Counted from the stretch's first letter, positions 8,070 to 17,332 are shown. The stretch is 64,000 nt of DNA from Algoriphagus chordae (GCF_003254055.1 NZ_QKZT01000017.1:1-64000); one strand, 5' to 3'. Notes: a model not told the origin generated them from the letters alone. Numbers and translations are program-made.

Positions 8070-8870
8070 ATGAACATTCTAGATAAAATTATTGCTCAAA
8101 AGCAGATTGAAGTCGCCGAGAGAAGCAGTTTGGTGCCAGTGAAGCTTTTGGAGAAAAGTGCCTTTTTCGAAGGAAAAGTGGTTTCCATGAAGAAGTACGT
8201 CTGTGATCCTGAAAAGTCAGGAATTATCTCCGAATTCAAAAGAAAGTCTCCATCCAAGGGGCTGATCAATGGTGCTGCATCGGTGGAGGCTGTAAGTATT
8301 GGCTACATGCAGGCTGGAGCTTCGGCCTTATCGATTTTGACGGATACTGATTTCTTCGGAGGAAGCAATGCGGATTTGAAAGAAGCTCGAAAATTTAATT
8401 TCTGCCCGATCCTTCGAAAGGATTTTGTGGTGGATGAATACCAAATCTTGGAAGCGAAATCCATTGGAGCAGACTGTATTCTTTTAATAGCTGCGTCTTT
8501 AGAGCCAGCTAGACTGAAAGAATTGGCTGCTTTCGCAAAAAGCCTTGGACTGGAAGTTTTGATGGAAGTGCATGACGGGGAGGAATTGGAAAGAAGTCTT
8601 TGTGAAGATTTGGATCTGGTAGGAGTGAACAATCGTAACCTCAAAACCTTCGAGGTGTCACTAGATATTTCTATGGAATTGGCGGATCGAATTCCTGCTG
8701 ATTTTGTGAAAATCTCTGAATCTGGGATCTCCAAACCAGAGACTTTGGTGAGCTTGAAAAAAGCAGGTTTCGATGGCTTCTTGATCGGAGAGAGTTTTAT
8801 GAAATCCTCTAGACCAGAACAGGCAGCCTACACTTTCATCAAAGAGTATAAAAAGTTGCTGGCAAAATAA
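8070..8870 (+). CDS. trpC: Indole-3-glycerol phosphate synthase
   Basis: A 266-residue TIM-barrel enzyme that converts carboxyphenylaminodeoxyribulose 5-phosphate to indole-3-glycerol phosphate. Key motifs are EFKRKSPSKG, the lysine in LRKDF, GVNNRNL and SESGIS, with the phosphate-binding GFLIGESFM near the end. It is encoded separately from trpF, unlike the fused enzyme of enterobacteria. Confidence 0.96.
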   Translation: MNILDKIIAQKQIEVAERSSLVPVKLLEKSAFFEGKVVSMKKYVCDPEKSGIISEFKRKSPSKGLINGAASVEAVSIGYMQAGASALSILTDTDFFGGSNADLKEARKFNFCPILRKDFVVDEYQILEAKSIGADCILLIAASLEPARLKELAAFAKSLGLEVLMEVHDGEELERSLCEDLDLVGVNNRNLKTFEVSLDISMELADRIPADFVKISESGISKPETLVSLKKAGFDGFLIGESFMKSSRPEQAAYTFIKEYKKLLAK

Positions 8871-8916
8871 CCCGCACTGGATACTATTGATCCATTGAAA
8901 AACAAACGATAACCAT

Positions 8917-9540
8917 ATGCAAATCAAAGTCTGTGGCATGCGTGAGCGGGAGAATATCCTGGCACTGGAGCGAGAAATTGCGCCGGATTGGATGGGCTTG
9001 ATTTTCTATCCCAATTCTGCTCGCTTTGTTTCTAAGGCAGAATCGTTACCAGAGACAAAGCTTCGGAGAGTTGGCGTTTTTGTCAATGAAAGTGAAGAGG
9101 AGATACTGAAGAAAGTGGAGGAATATGGCCTTTCAGCGATTCAATTACATGGTAAAGAGTCAGTGGACTTTGTGAAAGGCCTCGCGCAGAAAACAGATAA
9201 GGAAATCTGGAAAGTCATCTCTGTGAAAGACAGGATTGATTGGGAATCATTGAGCGGATATTTGCCATTTATCAGCAAGTTTCTTTTCGATACAGCCACA
9301 GTCGCACATGGAGGTTCTGGGAAGAAGTTTGATTGGAGCGTATTGGAATCCTATCCTTTCGACAAGGGCTTTTTTCTCAGTGGAGGATTGGATGAGTCAA
9401 GTGCAGATGAGGTTTTGGCTTTGGCAGAAACAATCCCACAGCTGGAAGGAGTGGATTTGAACTCCAAGTTTGAGGATGAGCCAGCATTGAAGAATATTGA
9501 AAAACTGAAGAGTTTTAAGAAAAGGTTGCTTGGTCAGTAA
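8917..9540 (+). CDS. trpF: Phosphoribosylanthranilate isomerase
   Basis: A 207-residue TIM barrel performing the Amadori rearrangement before TrpC. The catalytic Cys is in VCGMRE near the N-terminus, with the general acid Asp in FDTATVAHGGSG. GLDE and DLNSKFED form the C-terminal phosphate site. The 46-base spacer to trpC has no recognisable signal. Confidence 0.94.
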   Translation: MQIKVCGMRERENILALEREIAPDWMGLIFYPNSARFVSKAESLPETKLRRVGVFVNESEEEILKKVEEYGLSAIQLHGKESVDFVKGLAQKTDKEIWKVISVKDRIDWESLSGYLPFISKFLFDTATVAHGGSGKKFDWSVLESYPFDKGFFLSGGLDESSADEVLALAETIPQLEGVDLNSKFEDEPALKNIEKLKSFKKRLLGQ

Positions 9541-9541
9541 G

Positions 9542-9569
9542 AATAACCAACAACCGATAACTAACAACA
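9542..9569. repeat. Four heptamer tandem repeats upstream of trpB
   Basis: AATAACC, AACAACC, GATAACT, AACAACA in 7-base phase fill the trpF-trpB spacer and end 4 bases before the trpB start. Confidence 0.75.
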
Positions 9570-9573
9570 AGAG

Positions 9574-10752
9574 ATGATCAAAGTAGATGAAAAGGGTTTT
9601 TACGGCAAGTTTGGCGGAGCTTACATCCCCGAAATGCTACACCCGAATGTCGAGGAACTGAAAGAAAACTACGAGGCCATCATGGCTTCAAAGGAATTTC
9701 AGGATGAATTCAGAGGATTGCTGAAAGATTACGTGGGCAGACCTACTCCTTTGTATTTTGCTTCCCGACTTTCGGAAAAGCATGGTGCTAAAATATACCT
9801 CAAGCGCGAGGATCTTTGTCATACCGGCGCTCATAAGGTGAACAATACGATTGGGCAGATCATCCTGGCCAAAAAACTTGGCAAAAAGCGAATTATCGCT
9901 GAGACTGGCGCTGGTCAGCATGGCGTGGCTACGGCTACGGTTTGTGCGCTGATGGGAATGGAATGCACCGTATATATGGGCGAAATCGACATTGCGCGTC
10001 AGCATCCAAATGTGGAGAGAATGAAGATTTTGGGGGCGACAGTCATACCTGCGGTTTCAGGTTCTAAAACCCTCAAAGATGCGACCAACGAAGCCATGCG
10101 TGCTTGGATCAATAATCCTGTGGATACGCATTATATCATCGGTTCGGTGGTAGGCCCACATCCATATCCTGAGATGGTAGCGAGATTTCAATCCGTGATT
10201 TCGGAGGAAATGAAATGGCAGCTGAAAGAAAAAGAAGGTAGAGAAAACCCAGATATTGTGATCGCCTGTGTAGGTGGAGGATCAAATGCTGCGGGAGCTT
10301 TTTACCATTATTATAATACTCCTGAAGTTCGATTGGTAGCTGCGGAAGCTGCTGGTTTGGGAATAGCATCTGGGAAATCTGCTGCTACTACAGCTCTTGG
10401 TACTCCAGGGATTTTGCATGGATCCAAGACTATTCTGATGCAAACAGAAGATGGGCAAGTAGTCGAGCCACATTCAATTTCCGCAGGTTTGGATTATCCT
10501 GGAATTGGGCCAGTTCATGCACATTTATTCGATGTGGGAAGAGGCGAGTTCGTAGCAGTGGAGGATAAAGATGCCATGGCAGCGGGAATTGAGTTGAGCA
10601 AGATGGAGGGAATTATTCCTGCGATAGAATCAGCTCATGCACTCCATGCATTGAATATGATCGAATATTCCAAAGATGATGTGATAGTAGTCAATCTCTC
10701 AGGGAGAGGAGACAAGGATTTGGATACTTATATTAAGTGGGGAGGATATTAG
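9574..10752 (+). CDS. trpB: Tryptophan synthase beta chain
   Basis: A 392-residue PLP enzyme condensing indole with serine. The PLP lysine is Lys88 in GAHKVNN, and the phosphate cradle is GGGSNAAG. Residues typical of TrpB1 (GRPTPL, ETGAGQHG) are present, so this is the subunit that pairs with TrpA through an indole tunnel. It is followed by an unusually long spacer before trpA. Confidence 0.97.
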   Translation: MIKVDEKGFYGKFGGAYIPEMLHPNVEELKENYEAIMASKEFQDEFRGLLKDYVGRPTPLYFASRLSEKHGAKIYLKREDLCHTGAHKVNNTIGQIILAKKLGKKRIIAETGAGQHGVATATVCALMGMECTVYMGEIDIARQHPNVERMKILGATVIPAVSGSKTLKDATNEAMRAWINNPVDTHYIIGSVVGPHPYPEMVARFQSVISEEMKWQLKEKEGRENPDIVIACVGGGSNAAGAFYHYYNTPEVRLVAAEAAGLGIASGKSAATTALGTPGILHGSKTILMQTEDGQVVEPHSISAGLDYPGIGPVHAHLFDVGRGEFVAVEDKDAMAAGIELSKMEGIIPAIESAHALHALNMIEYSKDDVIVVNLSGRGDKDLDTYIKWGGY

Positions 10753-11017
10753 GTGTGAAGTATCAGGTGACAAGTAAAAAGTGTCAAAATAATTTGGGAA
10801 TTAAGCAGTTTGCTCCGATAGCTCAAGGTACGAGATCAAATTGAACCTCAATCGAAATTGTTATGCTTAGACCTCATAGAGTACTGACTTTGAATGTTCG
10901 CCTTTAATATTTTGAAAAATAACGAATGATGAACATCGAATTTTGAATAATGAATTTGACATCCTTGTTCAAATATATAATCCTGAAGGGATTCAACTAT
11001 AAATGTTTCAAATAATA

Positions 11018-11052
11018 CTGAACGCTGAATACCGAATACTAAATAATGAAGT
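11018..11052. repeat. Five degenerate heptamer repeats
   Basis: CTGAACG, CTGAATA, CCGAATA, CTAAATA, ATGAAGT in 7-base phase. Confidence 0.7.
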
Positions 11053-11115
11053 CAGGCGTCCTCTAAATAAAAATGACAATTGAAAAGGCAAGAAACTTAA
11101 ATCCTAGAGGGAGCC

Positions 11116-11143
11116 TCGTAAATCGTACTTCGTAAATCGTAAA
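11116..11143. repeat. Four heptamer repeats directly upstream of trpA
   Basis: TCGTAAA, TCGTACT, TCGTAAA, TCGTAAA, ending 5 bases before the trpA ATG. The same heptamer precedes the DAHP synthase gene at 12014. Confidence 0.88.
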
Positions 11144-11148
11144 CACAA

Positions 11149-11922
11149 ATGAACCGAATACATACCTTATTTGAAACCAAAAAAGCTCGCGTACTGTCGA
11201 TCTACTTCACTGCTGGTTTTCCAGCGCTGGAGGACACCATGTCGATTATGGAAGCTGCACAAGCTGGTGGAGCGGATATAATTGAGATTGGCGTGCCGTA
11301 TTCTGATCCGGTGGCTGATGGTCCTACCATTCAGGATAGCAATATGATAGCCTTAGAAAATGGCATATCTCTCAAAAAGATCTTTGATCAGTTGAAGGGT
11401 TTTCGTGCAAAAATTCATATTCCAGTGGTGATGATGGGCTATCTAAACCCAATTATGCAATACGGGATGGAAGAATTCTGCAAGAAATGCAAGGAGGTAG
11501 GAGTGGATGGCTTGATCTTACCCGATCTTCCTATGCAGCAATACCAGGATGATTACAAGGGGCTTTTCGAGCAGTATGGTTTGGTGAATACCTTCTTGAT
11601 TTCTCCACAAACCAGCGAAGAGCGTATCCGTGAAATCGACGAAAATACCTCTGGCTTCATTTACATGGTTTCCTCGCATAGCATCACAGGTGCCAAAACG
11701 GGAATTAGCGAGGAGCAGATTGCTTATTTCGAGCGAGTAAAAGCGATGAATCTAAAGAATCCTAGGCTGATTGGTTTTGGGATTTCCGATTCGGAGACAT
11801 TTTCAAAAGCTTCTGAATATAGCAATGGAGCCATCATTGGTTCGGCTTTCATCAAGACCGTAAAGGATTCTAAAAATCTTACTGAGGATATTCAGAAATA
11901 CATTCAATCAGTCATTAATTGA
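11149..11922 (+). CDS. trpA: Tryptophan synthase alpha chain
   Basis: A 257-residue TIM barrel that cleaves indole-3-glycerol phosphate to indole and passes it to TrpB. Catalytic Glu46 (IEIGVPYSDP) and Asp57 (ADGPTIQ) are present, with GFGIS and the phosphate site near GAIIGSAF. It lies far from trpB by operon standards (396 bases) but in the same orientation, and no terminator interrupts them. Confidence 0.96.
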   Translation: MNRIHTLFETKKARVLSIYFTAGFPALEDTMSIMEAAQAGGADIIEIGVPYSDPVADGPTIQDSNMIALENGISLKKIFDQLKGFRAKIHIPVVMMGYLNPIMQYGMEEFCKKCKEVGVDGLILPDLPMQQYQDDYKGLFEQYGLVNTFLISPQTSEERIREIDENTSGFIYMVSSHSITGAKTGISEEQIAYFERVKAMNLKNPRLIGFGISDSETFSKASEYSNGAIIGSAFIKTVKDSKNLTEDIQKYIQSVIN

Positions 11923-12013
11923 AAAAACTTGTACGCTGTGGCTGATTGAAGAATTTTCTTATCCCAAAATTAACAATACACCAATTGGCATAACTCTAAG
12001 TCTGCCTCGCATA

Positions 12014-12034
12014 TCATAAATCGTAAATCGTAAC
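12014..12034. repeat. Three heptamer repeats upstream of the DAHP synthase gene
   Basis: TCATAAA, TCGTAAA, TCGTAAC, ending 5 bases before the ATG. The unit is the same as upstream of trpA. Confidence 0.85.
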
Positions 12035-12039
12035 TCAAA

Positions 12040-13059
12040 ATGATTATCCAACTTCAACCCGATATTTCCGATAGCCAAAAGGAGAATTTGATTCTCAAAG
12101 TCAATGGTATCGGCTACAAAACCACAGAGGTAAAAACCCAATTAGGTTCCTACCTGATCGGAATTGGTAAAAAGGAATTCGATATCCGTAAAATCGGCCA
12201 ATTGGACGGTATTATCGATATTCATATCGTCTCTGACGAATACAAGTTGGTGTCCAAAAAGTGGAAAGTCAAGCCCACTTCCATTGATCTAGGTGATAAT
12301 GTTTTTATCAAAGAGGGGGAAATGGCAGTGATTACTGGTCCATGCTCCATAGAGACAGAAGAGCAAATACGAGCTGTAGTGGCGCACTGTATAGAGAATG
12401 ATATTAAGATGATGCGTGGCGGTGTATTCAAACCAAGAAGTAGCCCGTACGCGTTCCGTGGTTTGGGTTTGGATGGCTTGAAGCTGTGGCACGAGATTGC
12501 GAGTGAAGCTGGAATTAAGATCGTCACTGAAGTGATGCAAACTTCCCAGATCGAAGAAATGTACCCTTACGTGGATGTCTATCAGGTAGGCGCTAGAAAT
12601 TCCCAGAACTTCAACTTGCTCGATGAACTCGGGAAAGTCGACAAAGCGGTGATGATCAAACGTGGGATTTCAGGTACGATCGAAGAGCTTTTGCAATCTG
12701 CCGAATATGTGTTCTCTGGAGGAAATGAAAAACTGATTCTCTGCGAAAGAGGAATCAGAACTTATGAGAGAGCTTCTAGAAATACCTTGGATCTGAATGC
12801 TATTCCGATTTTGAAAGCCAAGTCCCATTTGCCTGTGATCGTGGATCCTTCACACGGTATAGGTATCAGAGCGTATGTCCCTCAAATGGCTTTGGCAGGG
12901 GTAATGGCAGGTGCAGACGGGATTATCTATGAATCTCATGAAGTTCCGGAGAAAGCCTACTCAGATGGGCAGCAGACACTTGACTTCGCTCAGAGTGCAC
13001 GACTCGCAAGCTGGATCAGAGAGAGTTTTGAGATGAGAAAGGGATTTGATTTACTATAA
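12040..13059 (+). CDS. aroF: 3-deoxy-7-phosphoheptulonate synthase (type I-beta with ferredoxin-like regulatory domain)
   Basis: A 339-residue enzyme for the first step of aromatic amino acid synthesis, joining phosphoenolpyruvate and erythrose 4-phosphate. Residues 1-70 form a ferredoxin-like domain as in Thermotoga-type DAHP synthases, where it carries feedback inhibition. The barrel follows, with GPCSIET, KPRSSPYAFRG, KRG, and DPSHGIG. There is no fused chorismate mutase. It closes the trp operon and so brings the entry step under the same attenuator. Confidence 0.93.
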   Translation: MIIQLQPDISDSQKENLILKVNGIGYKTTEVKTQLGSYLIGIGKKEFDIRKIGQLDGIIDIHIVSDEYKLVSKKWKVKPTSIDLGDNVFIKEGEMAVITGPCSIETEEQIRAVVAHCIENDIKMMRGGVFKPRSSPYAFRGLGLDGLKLWHEIASEAGIKIVTEVMQTSQIEEMYPYVDVYQVGARNSQNFNLLDELGKVDKAVMIKRGISGTIEELLQSAEYVFSGGNEKLILCERGIRTYERASRNTLDLNAIPILKAKSHLPVIVDPSHGIGIRAYVPQMALAGVMAGADGIIYESHEVPEKAYSDGQQTLDFAQSARLASWIRESFEMRKGFDLL

Positions 13060-13067
13060 ACTTTAGG

Positions 13068-13091
13068 ACCAGTGGAAACACTGGTTTTTTT
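13068..13091 (+). terminator. Terminator of the trp operon
   Basis: Stem ACCAGTG/CACTGGT with GAAA loop and seven T, 8 bases after the aroF stop. Confidence 0.88.
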
Positions 13092-13103
13092 AGTTCATAA
13101 CTT

Positions 13104-13169
13104 TTATTAACCGCAGTGCACGCTGAGTTTTTCGCAGAGTGCGCAACTTTGTTCTGCTTCTCCAGAAGC
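13104..13169. repeat. Dispersed composite repeat, copy 1
   Basis: A TTAACCGCAGTGCACGCTGA phrase, then TTTTTCGCAGAGTGCGCAA, and finally the palindrome-bearing CTGCTTCTCCAGAAGC (13154-13169). The first part recurs inverted at 49261-49300; the palindrome recurs at 16593-16608. Confidence 0.7.
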
Positions 13170-13174
13170 CAAGC

Positions 13175-14275
13175 TTAGTTTATAGTTTTAACAGCTATTG
13201 TGGGATTTCTTGGTGCTAACTCTGGGATAGGTTTAAGGTCATACTTATAGACTTCCTGCTTTTCGGTCAATCCATATAGGATGTTGTTTTCTGGATCGAT
13301 ATCAAAATTTACTAACTTTTCTTTAGTTGAAAGTTTGCATATGGGATTACCGTCCCAGTCGATTACATGGATTACAGCCGGAATGTCTCCATTTACCCAT
13401 TCTTTCCGGCCAAAATTGGCATATAGTCCAAAGAGTAGGTTATTCGATTCTCTAAGATCAAGGTAGTATTCTTTCTTGAAAGGCATAAGTGTTCGGGACA
13501 CATCCATCAAGGAAGTAGGTTTTTTGCTTGCGGAAATTGCAAAGGATTTTTCCGGATTTGCTAAATCAAAGATATTCAATTGATCTGCAAACACCATTGC
13601 TCCTGCATATTTGAGTTGGGGATTACTAAATATTGTATTCGTCGCCAGTAAATAGGTGTCCCCGTGACTTTTGAGGCTAGATATCATCGCGTTGTCATTG
13701 CGAATAAGCTGTTTAGATTTCCTATCGTAAATGGAGTACTGCTGGTTTATGTTAATGAAATCCATGTTGTCAACAAACACTTCATAATCGTTGATTTGAT
13801 AAGCGCGATATATATCTGTCAATATTCCCAATGGAATAGTGTCTTGAAAAAAATCATTTCCTTGATGGAAGGATCGTGTAAGGTTATAATGGAAAATACC
13901 TTGCCTTGCTTTGTGGTAAAATGAGATAAGTAAATCCCCTTCCATTTTTTTAGCCGAAAGCGGGGATAGGGCATTGTCAAATTGATTAGGTCCTTCTCCT
14001 TTGGCTATAAAACTTCTGTCCCATTTATGATCTCGAGTGGATATAGCATGGTAGAGCGTATCAAGAGCCGGAGTTGGGAAGATCATTAATGTGTCAATTA
14101 TGAAAATGTTTTTTGCAGCAATAACTTCGATAGGCAACAATTCTCCAACTAATTCTACTGACTTATTAAATTGAATGTAGGTTGGAGGCTTTCCCATGAA
14201 AACAGGAGGAGAATCAGATTTTGTGCAGCTGGTTACTAATAATAATACTATCAGGGAGAGGTTAATTGACTTCAT
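13175..14275 (-). CDS. BF3164-like beta-propeller lipoprotein
   Basis: A 366-residue protein with a lipoprotein signal (Cys17 in LLLVTSCTK) and repeated strands typical of six-bladed propellers. Features of the BF3164-like family include KGEGPNQF near 94 and recurring short strands with aromatic endings. Such lipoproteins are abundant in Bacteroidota and are mostly of unknown function. It is transcribed alone, convergent with the trp operon, with no close gene partner. Confidence 0.7.
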   Translation of the reverse strand: MKSINLSLIVLLLVTSCTKSDSPPVFMGKPPTYIQFNKSVELVGELLPIEVIAAKNIFIIDTLMIFPTPALDTLYHAISTRDHKWDRSFIAKGEGPNQFDNALSPLSAKKMEGDLLISFYHKARQGIFHYNLTRSFHQGNDFFQDTIPLGILTDIYRAYQINDYEVFVDNMDFININQQYSIYDRKSKQLIRNDNAMISSLKSHGDTYLLATNTIFSNPQLKYAGAMVFADQLNIFDLANPEKSFAISASKKPTSLMDVSRTLMPFKKEYYLDLRESNNLLFGLYANFGRKEWVNGDIPAVIHVIDWDGNPICKLSTKEKLVNFDIDPENNILYGLTEKQEVYKYDLKPIPELAPRNPTIAVKTIN

Positions 14276-14666
14276 GTTTTATCGAAACAAACTTTATGGG
14301 GAGTGATTTTAGGGACTCGACTTATAGAAGGTTAAATATAGGAATGGGTTAAATTTTCATTCGGAAAATGTGACGAGACATGCAGTATCTGTGATGGATT
14401 ATAAAATCTCCACCATAAAACATGATAAAGAAAGGATCTTATACCGAGATTTGACTTGTGATAGAAAGAGAGGATAATGTGATTGTTCTTTTGCAATAAG
14501 CCTAATTCAAATTTTTCCCAGAAATTCCTCATTTGTCAATAATTCCCTACCTTTGCAGTCCGTTCGAGTGAATGGCTTGTGTTTGGCTAGCCTAACGCAT
14601 TGATTTACAACTAAAAACGATAGTCCGTTGACCCGAGGACTATTGCTATTCAGGGTTTTTACTATT
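14276..14666. other. Intergenic region upstream of rpsA
   Basis: About 390 bases between divergent genes. The only clear signal is TACCTTTG at 14548-14555, listed separately. The remaining sequence has no credible ORF. The rpsA mRNA would have a leader of about 105 bases, long enough for autoregulation, but I see no defined structure. Confidence 0.5.
14548..14555 (+). promoter_or_regulatory. Probable -7 box of rpsA
   Basis: TACCTTTG fits TAnnTTTG. A matching -33 TTTG at the usual 18-20-base distance is not evident, so only the -7 part is supported. Confidence 0.6.
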
Positions 14667-16445
14667 ATGTCTAAACAAGAAGATTTTAACTGGGACAACG
14701 TCGAAACCAAAGGTTTTGGTGATGGCTATTCCAAAGAAGAGCGTGAGCAGATGGCTGCAATGTACGAAGGTACATTGGGCGAGATCACTGAGAAAGAAGT
14801 AATCAAAGGCACTGTAGTAGGTGTGAATGACAAGGACGTTATCATCAACATCGGTTTCAAATCTGATGGATTGGTTCCTCTTTCTGAATTCAGAGATCTT
14901 GATGGCATCAAGCCAGGTGATACGGTAGAAGTATTCATCGAAGAGCAAGAAAACGCGCTTGGTCAGTTGATCCTTTCCCGTAAGAAGGCTAAGATCGTAC
15001 GTGCATGGCAGGACATCGAAGATGCCCTTGAGCATGATAACGTGATCGAAGGTTTGGTGAAAAGAAGAACTAAAGGTGGTTTGATCGTAGATATCTACGG
15101 TGTAGAAGCATTCTTGCCAGGTTCTCAGATCGACGTGAAGCCTATCAGAGATTTCGATATCTATGTAGGTAAGAAAATGGAAGTGAAAGTGGTGAAAATC
15201 AACCACGCAAATGATAACGTAGTAGTATCTCACAAAGTGTTGATCGAGAAGGATCTTGAGAAGCAAAAAGCTGAGATCTTGAATAACCTTGAGAAAGGTC
15301 AAGTATTGGAAGGTGTGATCAAGAACATGACCAACTTCGGTGTATTCATCGATCTAGGTGGTGTGGATGGTCTACTTCACATTACAGATATCTCTTGGGG
15401 ACGTATCAATCATCCAGAAGAAGTATTGCAACTTGATCAGAAAGTTCAGATTGTGGTTCTTGACTTTGATGATGATAAGAAGAGAATTTCTTTGGGTATG
15501 AAGCAGCTTACTGCTCATCCTTGGGATTCTTTGGCTTCTAGCCTTGAAATCGGATCTAGAGTTAAAGGTAAGATCGTAAACGTAGCTGACTACGGTGCGT
15601 TCCTTGAGCTTGCTCCAGGTGTTGAAGGTTTGATTCACGTTTCTGAAATGAGCTGGTCTCAGCATTTGAGAAACCCTGCTGACTTCGTGAAAGTTGGTGA
15701 CGAAATCGAAGCTGTAGTATTGACTTTGGACAAAGACGACAGAAAAATGTCTCTTGGTATCAAGCAATTGACTGAAGATCCATGGACTAAGAATGACATG
15801 GGTACTAAGTACGCTGTAGGTTCTAAGCATACAGGTGTAGTAAGAAACTTGACTAACTTCGGCCTATTCCTTGAGTTGGAAGAAGGTATTGACGGTTTGG
15901 TTCACGTATCTGACCTTTCTTGGACTAAGAAAATCAAGCATCCATCTGAGTTTGTGAAGGTAGGAGACGAGCTAGAAGTAGCTGTTCTTGAGCTTGACGT
16001 AGACAACAGAAGATTGGCTCTTGGTCACAAGCAATTGGAAGAGAATCCATGGGATACTTTCGAGAATGTTTTCCCAATCGGATCTGTTCATAAGTGTACT
16101 GTAGTTTCTAAAAACGATAAAGGTGCAGTTCTTGAATTGCCATACGGTCTTGAAGGATTTGCTACTGTGAAGAACTTGGAAAAAGAAGACGGATCTCAAG
16201 TAGAGGTTGGTGAGTCTTTGGATTTCAAAGTATCTGAATTCTCTAAAGATGATAAGAGAATTGTACTTTCTCACACTGCTATGTTCAGAGAAGATACGTC
16301 TGCTAAGCCAGCTAAGAAAGATGCGAAGAAGAAATCTGATTCAGGTTCTGGTTCTTCTACTCCTTCTACTCCAGCTGAGAAGTCTACCCTAGGTGACTTG
16401 GACGCATTGACTCAATTGAAAGAGCAAATGGAAGGCAAAAAATAA
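14667..16445 (+). CDS. rpsA: 30S ribosomal protein S1
   Basis: 592 residues using the ATG at 14667 (MSKQEDFNWDN). An in-frame extension to 14628 lacks conservation features. Six S1 RNA-binding domains begin near residues 45, 130, 215, 300, 387 and 475; domains 3-5 carry the classic GVFIDLGGVDGLLH-type strands. A Ser/Thr/Lys-rich tail (about 550-592) follows. S1 helps the ribosome load mRNAs that lack strong Shine-Dalgarno sites, which is the rule in this phylum. Codon use is visibly biased, as expected for a highly expressed gene. Confidence 0.96.
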   Translation: MSKQEDFNWDNVETKGFGDGYSKEEREQMAAMYEGTLGEITEKEVIKGTVVGVNDKDVIINIGFKSDGLVPLSEFRDLDGIKPGDTVEVFIEEQENALGQLILSRKKAKIVRAWQDIEDALEHDNVIEGLVKRRTKGGLIVDIYGVEAFLPGSQIDVKPIRDFDIYVGKKMEVKVVKINHANDNVVVSHKVLIEKDLEKQKAEILNNLEKGQVLEGVIKNMTNFGVFIDLGGVDGLLHITDISWGRINHPEEVLQLDQKVQIVVLDFDDDKKRISLGMKQLTAHPWDSLASSLEIGSRVKGKIVNVADYGAFLELAPGVEGLIHVSEMSWSQHLRNPADFVKVGDEIEAVVLTLDKDDRKMSLGIKQLTEDPWTKNDMGTKYAVGSKHTGVVRNLTNFGLFLELEEGIDGLVHVSDLSWTKKIKHPSEFVKVGDELEVAVLELDVDNRRLALGHKQLEENPWDTFENVFPIGSVHKCTVVSKNDKGAVLELPYGLEGFATVKNLEKEDGSQVEVGESLDFKVSEFSKDDKRIVLSHTAMFREDTSAKPAKKDAKKKSDSGSGSSTPSTPAEKSTLGDLDALTQLKEQMEGKK

Positions 16446-16446
16446 T

Positions 16447-16474
16447 TTCAGATTTAAAGTTTGAAATTTCATAT
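16447..16474. repeat. Degenerate heptamer repeat after rpsA
   Basis: TTCAGAT, TTAAAGT, TTGAAAT, TTCATAT in 7-base phase between the rpsA stop and its terminator. The units are less regular than in the trp operon. Confidence 0.45.
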
Positions 16475-16476
16475 TG

Positions 16477-16507
16477 AAAACGCCGGCTGAAAAGTCGGCG
16501 TTTTTTT
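16477..16507 (+). terminator. Terminator of rpsA
   Basis: A stem formed by AAAACGCCGGCT and AGTCGGCGTTTT (one G-T pair) around GAAA, followed by more T. Confidence 0.88.
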
Positions 16508-16510
16508 GTG

Positions 16511-16608
16511 TCAAAATTTAACCACAAAGAGGGTAGAGGGCGTAGTTGTCAGGCTGAGCGAAGTCGAAGCCTTATTGGCATTCACTGTTGTCCTGCTTCT
16601 CCAGAAGC
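16511..16608. repeat. Dispersed composite repeat, copy 2
   Basis: A TAACCACAAAGAGGG phrase, GCTGAGCGAAGTCGAAGCC (16552-16570) and CTGCTTCTCCAGAAGC (16593-16608). It resembles the layout at 13104-13169. The GAGCGAAGTCG core also occurs in the long inverted repeats at 1-171 and 44661-44811. Confidence 0.65.
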
Positions 16609-16712
16609 TGGACATGTATCTAGAAAATGTATTCTTTTATGAAATGGAATTGTTGCGCTTCGGCTACTTCTTCCGTCTTGACTAAACTATTTTTATAATT
16701 AATTTCGATCCT

Positions 16713-17306
16713 ATGAAATATTCACTTTTACTATCATTTATCCTTCTAATTAGTTTTTCGGTCACTGCACAATCTGGGTTAGTAGTGAAAGGCTATTTTG
16801 GTGCTTCGGGAGCTATGGCCAATTGGAACGAAGATCTCGATGGAGCTAGCTCTGTGGATATTGAGAATTTGATGGAAGTAGGTGTTTTGCTTTCGAACAG
16901 AATTGGTGAAAAATTCTCCCTAAGCGGAGGCCTGAATTACACTTTTGCTAAGGTTGAAATTAACAGTTGTCCATTGTGCAATGAGACTGGCCTGCCTTAT
17001 CCTTACAATCAGGATTTTAAGATGCTCTCCATTCCTATCTATGCAGAATATACCTTAGGAAAGATTTTTTATGTTGCAGCTGGGCCGGTCTTAGATTTTC
17101 AGCTATCAGAAGGGAATAATTTCTCTGACCAAAGTGGCCTTGGTTTCCTAGTAGGGATGGGGGCAAAATTGAAAACTGAAAAACTTGTCTTCTCTATTTT
17201 TCCTAATTACAAGAGGCATAATACGATTTCTTTTGAAAAAGAGGGCAACTATAAACAAGTCTTGCAAGAGCTTGGGGTTCAGTTTGGAGTTGGATATTTG
17301 TTTTAG
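16713..17306 (+). CDS. Outer-membrane beta-barrel protein, unknown function
   Basis: A 197-residue protein with a signal peptide (cleavage after about residue 19, SVTAQS) and alternating strands of an eight-stranded barrel, ending in an aromatic-terminated strand (VGYLF). A short loop at about 90-93 has two cysteines (CPLC) that could form a disulfide in the cell envelope. Small porin-like barrels of this type are common in Bacteroidota, and no specific role can be given. It is a single-gene unit with a terminator behind it. Confidence 0.75.
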   Translation: MKYSLLLSFILLISFSVTAQSGLVVKGYFGASGAMANWNEDLDGASSVDIENLMEVGVLLSNRIGEKFSLSGGLNYTFAKVEINSCPLCNETGLPYPYNQDFKMLSIPIYAEYTLGKIFYVAAGPVLDFQLSEGNNFSDQSGLGFLVGMGAKLKTEKLVFSIFPNYKRHNTISFEKEGNYKQVLQELGVQFGVGYLF

Positions 17307-17332
17307 AGAAACGATAGACTGACTAATAAATT

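Larger units (their letters stand above)
10753..11148. other. Long repeat-rich spacer between trpB and trpA
   Basis: 396 bases with no ORF, inside an otherwise compact operon. It holds a near-duplicate phrase (GGTGTGAAGTA...GGTGACAAGTA, 10751-10773), a degenerate GAAT/GATGAA-type repeat (about 10918-10960), a CCTGAAGGGATTCAAC phrase at 10982, and two heptamer arrays listed separately. I see no terminator or promoter in it. Confidence 0.6.

Noticed and set aside
14646..15302. A 218-residue ORF antisense to rpsA
   Set aside because: It is a composition shadow of a strongly codon-biased gene. Its translation is rich in F, Y, H and D without domain features.
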